Of a stretch of 64,000 nt of DNA, positions 1-8,626 are shown piece by piece. The notes below the pieces were generated by a model. The model made no database searches. It was not told where the DNA came from and was given only the letters and a program-made list of their open reading frames with translations. Position numbers and translations under genes: made by a program. Source of the DNA: CAYMEV01 sp964389675 [NCBI: uncultured Candidatus Sumerlaeota bacterium] (GTDB lineage Bacteria; CAYMEV01); the NCBI GenBank assembly GCA_964389675.1, contig CAYMEV010000001.1, positions 1-64,000 on the forward strand, written 5' to 3'. Positions within the stretch are counted from its first letter, which is position 1. Every line of letters starts with the position of its first letter.

Positions 1-93
1 GGACCATTGAGATAAAGATGCCTGCCCATGGCTCATCAAGCCAGGTCAAACATTAAAAAAAGCCTGGCCTTTTAGAAGCTTATATATATAAAA

Positions 94-534
94 CTAGGAT
101 CCCTTTCTGTATAAAGGTTCATTAAAGAAGCATCTTCTGTCAAAGCGCCTTCTTATCCTGTATGAAATGAAATAGGTCAGGGGCCTGACCCTGTTGAAAA
201 TCTGATCAAGCAGAAGATGCAGTGAAAAGGAACTCAGCACAGCAAGCAAATAAACAGAAGGCAAAAATAAATAAACCACCCAGGAAAAGAAAATGAGCTC
301 CCATGAATGAAGGGGAAGGAATATCCTTTTGTGCTTCACCAGGCCATTCAGGCATTCTTTATAGAATTTGCTGAGATTAAGGTTTTTTTCCGAAACTATG
401 TATTCAACGAGATGGTCGATGTCAGGCAGTACGGAAAATGCAATGGCTGCTCCTGATATTGTGAGGCTTCCGGTTGCTGCATAAAAGATGCCTGCAAGAG
501 GCAGAGATGATATTAGATGCTCCTGAGGCTTCAA
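94..534 (-). CDS. Membrane metal-dependent hydrolase-like protein (DUF457/YdjM type)
   Basis: 146 residues with several hydrophobic segments (about 10-35, 78-105) and the pattern of the DUF457/YdjM family: PDIDH near residue 38, HSWE near 76 and HLLLD near 105, histidines and acids that could bind a metal at the membrane face. The Arg-rich C-terminus is probably cytoplasmic. The start is TTG, seven bases after an AAGGA site. It lies 23 bases after mpl and is the last gene of the cell-wall recycling operon. Its substrate is unknown. The family resemblance rests on these short motifs only. Confidence 0.6.
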   Translation of the reverse strand: MKPQEHLISSLPLAGIFYAATGSLTISGAAIAFSVLPDIDHLVEYIVSEKNLNLSKFYKECLNGLVKHKRIFLPLHSWELIFFSWVVYLFLPSVYLLAVLSSFSLHLLLDQIFNRVRPLTYFISYRIRRRFDRRCFFNEPLYRKGS

Positions 535-557
535 AAGATATTCCTTTTCTCAATCAG

Positions 558-1928
558 TCAGGAATCTTTGCAGTTCTGCTGGATCATACCCTTCAGCCCG
601 CCCATGGAGCCGCTGGAAAATAAAACTACAATATCATAGCCGGCAAGTTTCTGCAGTATGGACACTGTATCTGTCTCTATTCTGCATTCAATGTTGCTTG
701 AATTTAAAAATTTCTTAATATCAATGAGGTCCAGCGGGTCTTTCACCTTCTTTAATTCCCTGTTATCAAATATAATCAGTGAATCAACCGAAAGAAAAGC
801 ATTCTTGTACTGCTCAATAAAGACATTTGTCCGTGTTGTATTTGTCTTCGGTTCAAAGACTGCCATTACAGACTTTCCCGGATATGAATATCTCAGCGCT
901 TCGACTGTTTTTTGTATGGCGGTGGGGTGATGGCCGAAATCATCAAAAAAGAGAGTTTTATCATTTTCATAAAAAAGCTCCAGCCTTCTTTTGACACCCC
1001 CGAAAGAAGAAATTGCATCCCTTGCCACTGATTCTTCTATGCCTATATGCCTGGCAAGGAGATAGGCCGCAGTACAGTTCAATGCATTGTGAATACCTTT
1101 AAGCCTTGAATCAAGATGTATCCTGTCATCTATTACAATACCGTTTTTTAGTTTCACTGTATGATTATTGTGCGGCCTGATACCGTAGGTTTCAATATTC
1201 AGCCAGGGATAATGCTCGATGACTTTCTGGACAGATGGATAATCACCGCAGGCAATCAGATACCCGTTTCTGGGAATGGTCCTTACAACCTGATGAAAAG
1301 CATATTCTACCCTGGAAATATCAGGATATATATCTGTATGGTCCAGTTCAATGCTGGTAAGAATGAGAACACTGGGGGCATAGTGAACAAATTTCGGCCT
1401 CTTGTCAAAAAAGGATGTATCGTATTCATCTCCCTCTAAAACTATATAGCCGCCTTTTCCCAGACGGGCCCCTGTATTGAAATCCTCAGGTATGCCTCCA
1501 ATAATAAAATCAGGATCAAGACCTGCTTTGAAGAGAATATAGGATATGAGTGAAGACAGGGTTGTCTTGCCGTGTGTCCCTGCAATTACTATTGATTTTT
1601 TATCAAATATGTGAACAGCTTTTAACAGCTCCGGAAAGCTTGTATAGGGCAGCCTGTCAGAAAGGACCTTTTCAAGTTCGGCATTGCCCCGCGAGATCGC
1701 ATTTCCTATAACAAAAAGGCTGTCCCTGTTATTGGATATGTTTGATGCATCATAGGGCATAAGCACTTCAATGCCGTGAGAATGTAAAAAATCAGACATG
1801 GGCGGGTATACAGCATTATCGCTTCCCATGATGCTGTATCCCTTCTGTTTGAAAAAAATTGCTGCATTTCCCATACCTGTACCACATATGCCAAGGAAAT
1901 AGAGTTTTCTTTTATCAAATATTGTCAT
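558..1928 (-). CDS. mpl: UDP-N-acetylmuramate:L-Ala-gamma-D-Glu-meso-DAP ligase (murein tripeptide recycling)
   Basis: A Mur-ligase family protein of 456 residues, close to the 457 of E. coli Mpl. It attaches recycled murein tripeptide to UDP-MurNAc in the cytoplasm. The N-terminal dinucleotide-like motif GICGTGMG (about 13-20), the ATP-binding loop AGTHGKTTL (about 117-125), EGDEYD (about 165) and the central HPT of the Mur ligases (DDFGHHPTAI) are all present; the GDEYDT form fits Mpl rather than MurC. The ATG overlaps the stop of the upstream GGDEF gene (ATGA), so translation is probably coupled. The exo-muramidase two genes upstream supports a recycling role and implies a DAP-containing wall. 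Confidence 0.93.
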   Translation of the reverse strand: MTIFDKRKLYFLGICGTGMGNAAIFFKQKGYSIMGSDNAVYPPMSDFLHSHGIEVLMPYDASNISNNRDSLFVIGNAISRGNAELEKVLSDRLPYTSFPELLKAVHIFDKKSIVIAGTHGKTTLSSLISYILFKAGLDPDFIIGGIPEDFNTGARLGKGGYIVLEGDEYDTSFFDKRPKFVHYAPSVLILTSIELDHTDIYPDISRVEYAFHQVVRTIPRNGYLIACGDYPSVQKVIEHYPWLNIETYGIRPHNNHTVKLKNGIVIDDRIHLDSRLKGIHNALNCTAAYLLARHIGIEESVARDAISSFGGVKRRLELFYENDKTLFFDDFGHHPTAIQKTVEALRYSYPGKSVMAVFEPKTNTTRTNVFIEQYKNAFLSVDSLIIFDNRELKKVKDPLDLIDIKKFLNSSNIECRIETDTVSILQKLAGYDIVVLFSSGSMGGLKGMIQQNCKDS

Positions 1929-3277
1929 TTATCATCAGGATCACGCTTGTTTGAAGCAAGCTGGAATACTTCATTATCTTTTACAGCATCTTCCAGAAGC
2001 CTGTTAAGTGTCTTTTCAGCCTGAAGGTCAGTCATCTCCAGGCCTGACGGATAAAGGACAAGGAAGCCTGCATAAAGGCCTATATCGCCATAGCTTTTTT
2101 TAATTGCATTGCTTATTCTTTTTATCGGGATCTCTGAAAACTCCTCTGAAATATTGGGAAGCAGTATGGCAAACCTGTTATCTGAAAATCTGAAAAGCTT
2201 ATCAAGTTTCCTCAATGAAGAACCGAGCATGCTGACTATATCCCTGACCACTATGTCACCCTTTTCATAGCCAAAGGTATTATTTATTATCATTAATCCC
2301 TTTATTTCAATGAGACCAACACCAAGCGGGTAATTAAAGCGGAACGACCTTTCCAGCTCTTCTGCAAATATGGTTTTGAAAAACCTGTAATTGGGCAGGC
2401 CTGTGAGCTTATCCTTGATTACCATCTCCTCTACGGTCTTCATATTATTATTTGTCATTGTAATGTAGGACAGAAAGGCGGATAATCCTTCCAGTGCCTC
2501 GCTCTCATGGTAGGTATAGCTGTCAAGACAGTCTATGAGTATTGCGCCATAAAATGTATTTTTGTGGTAAATAGACATAAAAAGTGTTGTATCGATATTG
2601 CATATCTGACTGCTGTAAAAGGGCTTTAAGGTCTCATTCCTCAGATCATTCAGATGCCCGGCCCTCTGGCCTGAATGCAGATAGATATCTGATACAGCAG
2701 AGATTATATGGGTACTTTTGTTTATCTTTTCGACCTGATCTTCCTTGAAGCAGTTGGAAAAGACAATTGAGGGAATTTCATCCCTTAAAAAGAAGATATT
2801 TATACGGCTGTTCGGAAAGAATTTCTCGAGAATCGATGACAGTTCCCTGAAGTATCTTTCAAAAGGGAGTATGAATGCATTGTTAAAAACATCATAACAT
2901 AAGAAACAGAACCTGAAAAATGCAGATTTCTTGCTGTCCTTATTCTCTTCCTTCAGTGTTTTATAGAAATTTTCGCAGAATTCACTGTCATTGATCGAGA
3001 AATCTTCCGAGACCCATATGCCACCGAATATACCTACAGTTGAATTCAGTGCTATGAAATATTGTTCCTTAAAATCAAAATGGAAGTACTCGAATTCGCT
3101 GAAGTAGGATTTCAGAAACGGCTTAGAAACTCCAAAGACCTTAAAAATAGCAATATCCCTGTATCTTAAGGACATATACCCTATATCCTCTATATCCTTT
3201 GATTTCTTGTCAAGGAAGGATGACAGCCCAAGATAGTAATTATGGGATAAAGTAAAGAGCAATAAGCTTTCCTGCAT
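1925..3277 (-). CDS. GAF-like / degenerate GGDEF domain protein
   Basis: About 450 residues. The C-terminal third has the GGDEF-domain scaffold (KDKLTGLPNYRFF, FGYEKGD) but the catalytic loop reads SDNRF in place of GGDEF, so c-di-GMP synthesis is unlikely and a regulatory role is more plausible. The middle (about 190-290) looks like a GAF-type sensor (TLFMSIYHK, GAILIDC). I start at the ATG at 3277, which follows AGGTGA by five bases; an in-frame GTG at 3286 overlapping the namZ stop has no ribosome site. Its stop overlaps the mpl start, so it is co-translated with wall-recycling enzymes. Confidence 0.8.
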   Translation of the reverse strand: MQESLLLFTLSHNYYLGLSSFLDKKSKDIEDIGYMSLRYRDIAIFKVFGVSKPFLKSYFSEFEYFHFDFKEQYFIALNSTVGIFGGIWVSEDFSINDSEFCENFYKTLKEENKDSKKSAFFRFCFLCYDVFNNAFILPFERYFRELSSILEKFFPNSRINIFFLRDEIPSIVFSNCFKEDQVEKINKSTHIISAVSDIYLHSGQRAGHLNDLRNETLKPFYSSQICNIDTTLFMSIYHKNTFYGAILIDCLDSYTYHESEALEGLSAFLSYITMTNNNMKTVEEMVIKDKLTGLPNYRFFKTIFAEELERSFRFNYPLGVGLIEIKGLMIINNTFGYEKGDIVVRDIVSMLGSSLRKLDKLFRFSDNRFAILLPNISEEFSEIPIKRISNAIKKSYGDIGLYAGFLVLYPSGLEMTDLQAEKTLNRLLEDAVKDNEVFQLASNKRDPDDK

Positions 3278-3282
3278 AATTT

Positions 3283-4461
3283 TCACCTGTAAATCATAAT
3301 ATTTTTGATCTCATTTTTAAATTCATTTTCATAAGCTTTCCATTCCCCAGTGATATTATCAGTCTTTACTCCCTTTTCAAGATATTTTCTTGTTTTCCCG
3401 GAGCCTGTGAGCATATCAAAGGCGATAATATCCTCTCTGTACTCATATCTTTCTTTTCTCCAGGCAAACATGCCAGGATAAAGCCTTATAAGTGTGCTAA
3501 TTATATTTAAGTAAAAGTCAACGGGCCTGAAATTATACCTGTCATCTACAGCAATCTCTATCCCGCCGCATATCTCATTTTTATATTTGCTGAACATGGG
3601 GCGGAAATATACAGGTTTGAAAAGAATCCCTGGATTATCAGTATTCTTCAATTCTCTGCAAAATACATCCGGTTTTATAAAGGGTGCCCCTATAAGAGAA
3701 AAGGGCCTGGTAGTACCTCTGCCTTCCGAAATATTTGTACCCTCAATAAGGCATGCACCCGGATAAAGGATCGCTGTTTCAAGTACAGGCATGTTTGGTG
3801 ATGGATAGCCCCATGGAATTCCTGTCTGATCATAAAACATACCCCGGCTGTAGTTCTGCATTGAAATAATTTTCAGATTTATATCAAGTCCGAGCTTCTC
3901 TTTTATATAAAGAGCAAATTCCCCTATTGTAAGCCCATATATAATAGGTATTGAATATTCTCCCACAAAAGATTCGAATCCATTCTGGACAGGCGGCCCG
4001 GTAATACTCATCGGCATAATAGGGTTGGGCCTGTCGAGGATTATAATCTCTGAACAGTCTCCTGAAAATATTTTCATCAATCTGTAAAGCGACCACAGAA
4101 ATGTGTAGTACCTGCTTCCGACATCCTGAACATCATATATTACTGAGGAATTCTCAAATACGTATTTTTTATCAATATCCAGGCTTTTTTCTTGCTCATT
4201 ATAGATGCTTATAACGGGTATATCATAATATGGATGGCGGTTATCTGAAAATGTTTCCATGTCCTGGAAAAAGCCGTATAATCCATGCTCGGGGGCTATC
4301 AGATAATCAATTTTCATGCCCTCTTTTATCAGGCTGTCGAGGGTTGGGATATATTCTGAGTTAAATGATGACTGATTGCACACAAACAGGACCTTATTTT
4401 CCGCATCTGGCCATTTGTCCTGAGAATATGCAAAGATATCGCTTCCAGGAGATGTTTTCAT
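3283..4461 (-). CDS. namZ: Exo-beta-N-acetylmuramidase NamZ-like (DUF1343)
   Basis: 392 residues matching the DUF1343 family, whose Bacillus member NamZ cleaves terminal MurNAc from wall fragments. Recognisable stretches are APEHGLYG (about 57), the family hallmark DVQDVGSRYYTF (about 110), LDRPNP (about 143) and EGTNISEGRGTT (about 240). No signal peptide is visible, so unlike secreted NamZ it may act in the cytoplasm or leave by another route. The ATG abuts the TAA of the upstream glycosyltransferase-like gene. With mpl in the same operon it would feed MurNAc and peptide recycling. Confidence 0.85.
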   Translation of the reverse strand: MKTSPGSDIFAYSQDKWPDAENKVLFVCNQSSFNSEYIPTLDSLIKEGMKIDYLIAPEHGLYGFFQDMETFSDNRHPYYDIPVISIYNEQEKSLDIDKKYVFENSSVIYDVQDVGSRYYTFLWSLYRLMKIFSGDCSEIIILDRPNPIMPMSITGPPVQNGFESFVGEYSIPIIYGLTIGEFALYIKEKLGLDINLKIISMQNYSRGMFYDQTGIPWGYPSPNMPVLETAILYPGACLIEGTNISEGRGTTRPFSLIGAPFIKPDVFCRELKNTDNPGILFKPVYFRPMFSKYKNEICGGIEIAVDDRYNFRPVDFYLNIISTLIRLYPGMFAWRKERYEYREDIIAFDMLTGSGKTRKYLEKGVKTDNITGEWKAYENEFKNEIKNIMIYR

Positions 4462-5634
4462 TTATAAAATCTCCCTTATCAGTGACATATAAAGGTCTAT
4501 CTCGCCAAACATCGGAGGTTTTAACCGTACACCTTTCTTGCTTATGCTTAAAGATCTTAAATCGCTGTTAAATCTCTCAGATGAAAAATAGCTTATATCG
4601 GGATTCTCAATAATTTCAAGATTTATATATCTTTTTGACTCTGAAATAATTGTCTCTGTCTCTATAAAATCCAGCCTGTCGGCCAGCAGGACCTTCCTGT
4701 TGAAAATAATAGCCTGTGATAAGAGGTTATAGCCCGGCTTTCCCAGTATAATGTCACATCCTGCAACAGCTTCTTCAAAGTCGCAATCATCCTCATTTAT
4801 ATACATGATCCTTTTGCTGTCGTTATTTTTTTTGTTAAATCTGTCCCAGACGACAAAGGAGATATCCCTGTCAAACATGGAGGGATCAAGCCTGAAATCA
4901 AGATATCCCTGGATATCAAGTGAATCAAAGACATAGGTCTTTTCAGGACTCATATCAAGCATTTTCCTGATCCTGCCGCCCATATGTTTTGATCTTCTTG
5001 TTATAAAGCCTACAGGCTGCATCCTGGTATTAAGCCTGAATTTAAGGGAAAGAGGGAGCTGAAAATATATTTCTGCCATATTATAGCAGTCCAGCAGAAA
5101 AAATATATCGCTCTTATAAACATTACAGCCCTTCTGAAAATAATCAAAGAATACCTCCTCCCATGTAAAATTTCCGAGAATATAACAGGGGATTCCGGCC
5201 AGGCCAGCTGCAGCAGCAGGGATAAAACCTATGTCAGTTATTATAAAATCAAATTTGTTTTCCTTGAGAAATTTCTTTTCTATATCTATCAGAGCATCTG
5301 ATTTATGGACAAAATCACGGAAATTATCAACTGTACTGGCAATATTTATCGAAAAATTCAGGCCGGTCTCTATCTTCAGGTCAAATTCCCTGCATTCAAC
5401 ACTGATATGCTTTAAGAAAGGGTCTCTTTCTATAATTGCGGCATGCGCTGGTTCGTTTAGAACTATAGTAATATCAAATTCAATTTCTTTGCTGTTCTTT
5501 ACAGGCGGATAATATACCTGATCAGAAGGAAAATCCTTTATTTTTTTCAGGATAAGGAATCTTACAAGGGCTAATGATCTGATAAGGTGCCCAAAACCAT
5601 GACCTGATATATAATATGCAAACTTAATGGCCAT
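4462..5634 (-). CDS. Glycosyltransferase-like protein (GT-B, MurG/L-arabinokinase N-domain type)
   Basis: 390 residues. The N-terminal YYISGHGFGHLIRS resembles the GHGFGH start of GT-B enzymes and of the N-terminal domain of L-arabinokinases. The C-terminal ILGKPGYNLLSQA (about 293-305) is in the position of the nucleotide-sugar binding loop. No kinase domain follows. It is the first gene of the recycling operon and abuts namZ, so an amino-sugar substrate is a fair guess, but no substrate can be read from the sequence. Confidence 0.7.
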   Translation of the reverse strand: MAIKFAYYISGHGFGHLIRSLALVRFLILKKIKDFPSDQVYYPPVKNSKEIEFDITIVLNEPAHAAIIERDPFLKHISVECREFDLKIETGLNFSINIASTVDNFRDFVHKSDALIDIEKKFLKENKFDFIITDIGFIPAAAAGLAGIPCYILGNFTWEEVFFDYFQKGCNVYKSDIFFLLDCYNMAEIYFQLPLSLKFRLNTRMQPVGFITRRSKHMGGRIRKMLDMSPEKTYVFDSLDIQGYLDFRLDPSMFDRDISFVVWDRFNKKNNDSKRIMYINEDDCDFEEAVAGCDIILGKPGYNLLSQAIIFNRKVLLADRLDFIETETIISESKRYINLEIIENPDISYFSSERFNSDLRSLSISKKGVRLKPPMFGEIDLYMSLIREIL

Positions 5635-5751
5635 ACCTATCGCTTTATTAATCTTATTTTCTGAACTGCTTTTAGATCGCTTATTACTGAATAAAGAATG
5701 ATCCTGTCATGGAATTTTCAAAGCTGTACTCATCATAATACAGAAATAAGT

Positions 5752-6795
5752 CTAAATTAATTTTGCACCGCAGTTAAAGCAGAACTTGCTCCCCGGTATT
5801 TTCTTGGCTTTACATTTGGGGCACTGGTCCTCATCTGAAAGCTTATTGCCGCAGTTCTGGCAGAATTTTGCATCCCTCGGATTTTTGGTCCCGCATTCTG
5901 TGCAGTAGATAAATGCTTCCTTTTCAGGAGCTGCCTGTTCAGCCCCATCAGCCTGGGATCCCTGTGCTGCCTGATTCATCATCTGCGGAAACATCATTCC
6001 AAAGCCTGCACCAAATCCCATGCTCATGGCAGAGCCTCCTTCAGAAGGATTGTTTGCCATATCCGTCATTGCATTGGCTGTCTTATACTGCATATACTTA
6101 TTCATATCACCAATCGCAGCCATGCTTGACCTCTCATCAATAATCTTCTGTACCTCTTCTGGAGGAGTAATCGCCTGTATGAACAGGTCTATAAGATCTA
6201 TGCCATACTTCAGAAAATCATCTTTCAGCCTCAGCTTCAGGACTGATCCCAGATTATCGTACATTACAGGAAGGTCAAAAATACTCTTTAGCGCTTCGCC
6301 TAAAACAGTATTCAGCCTGCTGACGATAACATCCTTAAGATATGCTTCAACAGCTCCTGAGGTAAACTTGTTCTGGGTAGCCATGGTATTTATAAAAAGC
6401 ATGGAATCAACAACTTTAACGGTAAAGTTTCCGAATGCCCTAAGTCTCACAGCCTTAAGCTCATTATCCCTGAAATAGATTGGCTGTTTTGTACCCCATT
6501 TCATATCGGTAAAAACATGCTTGTTAATGAAAAATACAGCTGCCCTGAAAGGAGACTTTGAGCCGAAAGGAATTGAAAGGAGCCTGGTAATTACAGGGAG
6601 ATTCAGAGTGGATAGAGTATGCCTTCCCGGCTTGAAAATGTCGAGCGCTTTGCCGTCCCTGAAAAATATGGCCTCCTGGTTTTCCTGTACTATGAGCTGT
6701 GCCCCAAATTTAATATCCGCACTGCCTGATGGCGGGATCCTGTATACTATATTATTTCCTGATGGATCAAAATATTCAAGTATTTCAATCACCAT
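5752..6795 (-). CDS. SPFH-domain protein with two C-terminal zinc ribbons
   Basis: About 347 residues. An SPFH/band-7-like domain (about 25-235), of the type annotated as YdjI/virion-core-like, is followed by a Gly/Met/Gln-rich linker (255-290) and two CxxC...CxxC ribbons, CTEC...CQNC and CPKC...CFNC. The start is the ATG at 6795, five bases after GGAGG; a TTG four codons earlier lies inside that site. It has no clear membrane segment and is preceded by a coiled-coil gene, with which it probably forms a scaffold. Function is not established from sequence. Confidence 0.8.
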   Translation of the reverse strand: MVIEILEYFDPSGNNIVYRIPPSGSADIKFGAQLIVQENQEAIFFRDGKALDIFKPGRHTLSTLNLPVITRLLSIPFGSKSPFRAAVFFINKHVFTDMKWGTKQPIYFRDNELKAVRLRAFGNFTVKVVDSMLFINTMATQNKFTSGAVEAYLKDVIVSRLNTVLGEALKSIFDLPVMYDNLGSVLKLRLKDDFLKYGIDLIDLFIQAITPPEEVQKIIDERSSMAAIGDMNKYMQYKTANAMTDMANNPSEGGSAMSMGFGAGFGMMFPQMMNQAAQGSQADGAEQAAPEKEAFIYCTECGTKNPRDAKFCQNCGNKLSDEDQCPKCKAKKIPGSKFCFNCGAKLI

Positions 6796-6812
6796 GCCTA
6801 CCTCCAATCGCC

Positions 6813-7307
6813 TTATTGAAAGCTGTTTATTACATTTTCTCTGGATTTCCAGTCAGATTCAATATCCATTACAATAGAACGTATTTCATCAATTTTTGAA
6901 CTGAAATCCTTTTCCTCTGTTTTCCATACATCACTGATCCTTTCCTCAAGGTTATCAATAGCCTTAAGAAAGTTCCTGTCAAAATTATACAATTTCTCCA
7001 GTTCTTCCTCATAAATCTTATTTGCTCCAAAAAGGCCTGCAAATCCCCTTGATGAATAGAGTACACTGTTTGATAATCTGTCCAGTATGGAACTTATATT
7101 GTCGAGACGTGACATATAATCGAAGATGCCCTTCTGCATTATTTCAGACTTCATCTCATCTATTCTGTCCTTTAGCTTATAAAGGTTTTTAGATATGTAC
7201 TCCCTGAGGCTTTTGTCTGTATCTCTGCTTTTTTCCCTGTCCAGATACCCCCCATATCCGGGTATCTTTGAGGCAATATTTTCAATAGTCTCAATGAAAT
7301 CAGACAT
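6813..7307 (-). CDS. Coiled-coil protein of unknown function upstream of the SPFH gene
   Basis: 164 residues, mostly charged helix, with a short Gly/Ser turn in the middle (SSRGFAGLFG, about 85-94) that would separate two helical hairpins. No family is recognised. AAGGAG lies seven bases before the ATG. It sits 32 bases downstream of tRNA-Leu on the same strand and 17 bases before the SPFH start, so it is probably a partner of the SPFH protein. Confidence 0.75.
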   Translation of the reverse strand: MSDFIETIENIASKIPGYGGYLDREKSRDTDKSLREYISKNLYKLKDRIDEMKSEIMQKGIFDYMSRLDNISSILDRLSNSVLYSSRGFAGLFGANKIYEEELEKLYNFDRNFLKAIDNLEERISDVWKTEEKDFSSKIDEIRSIVMDIESDWKSRENVINSFQ

Positions 7308-7339
7308 ATATCCACTCCTTAATGTGATTCGTTTATAGA

Positions 7340-7424
7340 TACCCGGGGTCGGACTTGAACCGACACGGATAATGAATCCGAGGGATTTTAAGTCCCTTGT
7401 GTCTACCTATTCCACCACCCGGGC
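7340..7424 (-). tRNA. tRNA-Leu(UAA)
   Basis: Read on the minus strand, the 85-base gene folds as a class II tRNA. Acceptor arms are GCCCGGG and CCCGGGT with discriminator A. The D-arm contains TGG...GGTAGAC, and the anticodon stem AGGGA/TCCCT holds the loop CTTAAAA (anticodon TAA). It has a long variable arm (CGGATTCATTATCCG) and the T-loop GTTCAAGTC. CCA is not encoded. The next gene begins 32 bases downstream with no terminator between, so tRNA and mRNA are probably cut from one transcript. Confidence 0.96.
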
Positions 7425-7456
7425 ATAACCAAAAAGCTGAGTAAATTCCGTATCAT

Positions 7457-7485
7457 AGGCTATTAAAATTGCCGTAGATTGTCAA
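7457..7485 (-). promoter_or_regulatory. Sigma-70-type promoter of tRNA-Leu
   Basis: On the minus strand TTGACA (7485-7480), a 17-base spacer and TAGCCT (7462-7457) stand about 25 bases before the tRNA 5' end. The -35 box is perfect and the -10 box is moderate. Confidence 0.65.
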
Positions 7486-7519
7486 GCAAAAAATAATTTC
7501 TGTATGGCATAATTTTAAT

Positions 7520-7548
7520 TTGACTAAATAGAATTCATGTATTAAAAT
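7520..7548 (+). promoter_or_regulatory. Sigma-70-type promoter of the 7670 gene
   Basis: TTGACT (7520-7525), a 17-base spacer and TAAAAT (7543-7548), divergent from the tRNA-Leu promoter. The leader to the start codon is about 115 bases and is AT-rich with no obvious structure. Together with the tRNA and its promoter this fills 7308-7669. Confidence 0.65.
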
Positions 7549-7669
7549 ATTTTCATGTTTTTGTTTATATGGACTTGTTTTTATAAACTGGATGATCAGT
7601 CTGCCTATTCTGGCCTTTCAGTTCCAGGAAACTATTTATAATAGAATTATTTTTAAGGAGTATATGCAA

Positions 7670-8599
7670 ATGTCTGAAAAATTTTTTAGAAAGCTGGCCC
7701 CTTCAACTGTCAGAGAAATTGCCAAGGCACTTGATATCTCGCTGCGTAATAAATCGGAAGAGGATTTATTTGAACTCGTTACCCTCCATTATATGGAAGA
7801 TAATGCAAAATTCTGGGAGCCTCTCAATCTTAAGGTATTAAGCTCCATAGCAGCTGATATAGGTTTGCCTCTTATGGGAGGCGAAGAGGCGGATGCCATT
7901 TCCTACATGATTCAGAATATTATTACAACAGAAGAATCAGAAGAATCAGAATCTGAAGAAGAGGAATTCAAGCCGGAAAGCCTTACACAGGATGAAGAAG
8001 GGCAGGAAAACCTGGATGAGAAGCTTGATTCAGCAATAGGCCTTGAAGTTGATGATATATCAGAGCAGGAAGAAGACTCGGCCAAAGAGGGCAAATCTAA
8101 AACAAAAGAGGAAAAAAGCCCGGAAACTGTTGAAATGACAGAAGAAGAAAAAAATCAAAATATTAAATCTAAAGAAGAAACAGGAGGTAATAAAGAAAAA
8201 ACCATGAGCCTAAAAGCAAATCTTAGAAAATTAAGGGGCAGGAGTGAAGAGGGCAGAGCTATTAAAGACAAGATTATCAAAACCATACATGACATATCAA
8301 CAGAAGTGGAAGGCAATGTGGACATTTTCACTGATGGATATTATTATGAAACTTATGAACTTAGAATACCAGGATCCAAGATCCGCTTCTTCTTTCTGGC
8401 CAATAAGCATAATGAAGCACCTATCAGGCTTCGTGCATTCAGCATTGCAGAAAAGGGCCAAAGCATCGGAGATTCCTCATCAGAGTTAATGCTCGAAACT
8501 TTCGAGAGCCTTAATGATGATGAGATAAAAGCATGGCTGGAAGAAAGGATCAACTATTTTGCAGAAGAAGGGCTCAAATTAACTGATCAGGACTTATAA
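7670..8599 (+). CDS. Acidic protein of unknown function with Glu-rich linker
   Basis: 309 residues from the ATG at 7670, nine bases after AAGGAG; an ATG at 7664 is only three bases away from that site. The N-terminal 85 residues (KLAPSTVREIAKALDIS...) look like a small helical domain. Residues about 90-185 are a Glu/Ser/Lys-rich low-complexity linker. The C-terminal 120 residues form an alpha/beta domain (VDIFTDGYYYETYELRIPGSKIRFF) that I do not recognise. It is followed 27 bases later by a coiled-coil gene. Confidence 0.8.
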   Translation: MSEKFFRKLAPSTVREIAKALDISLRNKSEEDLFELVTLHYMEDNAKFWEPLNLKVLSSIAADIGLPLMGGEEADAISYMIQNIITTEESEESESEEEEFKPESLTQDEEGQENLDEKLDSAIGLEVDDISEQEEDSAKEGKSKTKEEKSPETVEMTEEEKNQNIKSKEETGGNKEKTMSLKANLRKLRGRSEEGRAIKDKIIKTIHDISTEVEGNVDIFTDGYYYETYELRIPGSKIRFFFLANKHNEAPIRLRAFSIAEKGQSIGDSSSELMLETFESLNDDEIKAWLEERINYFAEEGLKLTDQDL

Positions 8600-8626
8600 T
8601 CGCATCTTATTTTAAGGAGTTTTATT

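Noticed and set aside
1-93. GCCAGG...CCTGGC inverted repeat before the first gene as a terminator
   Set aside because: The loop of about 17 bases is long for a 6-pair stem and the T-run lies on the wrong strand for the gene ending at 94.
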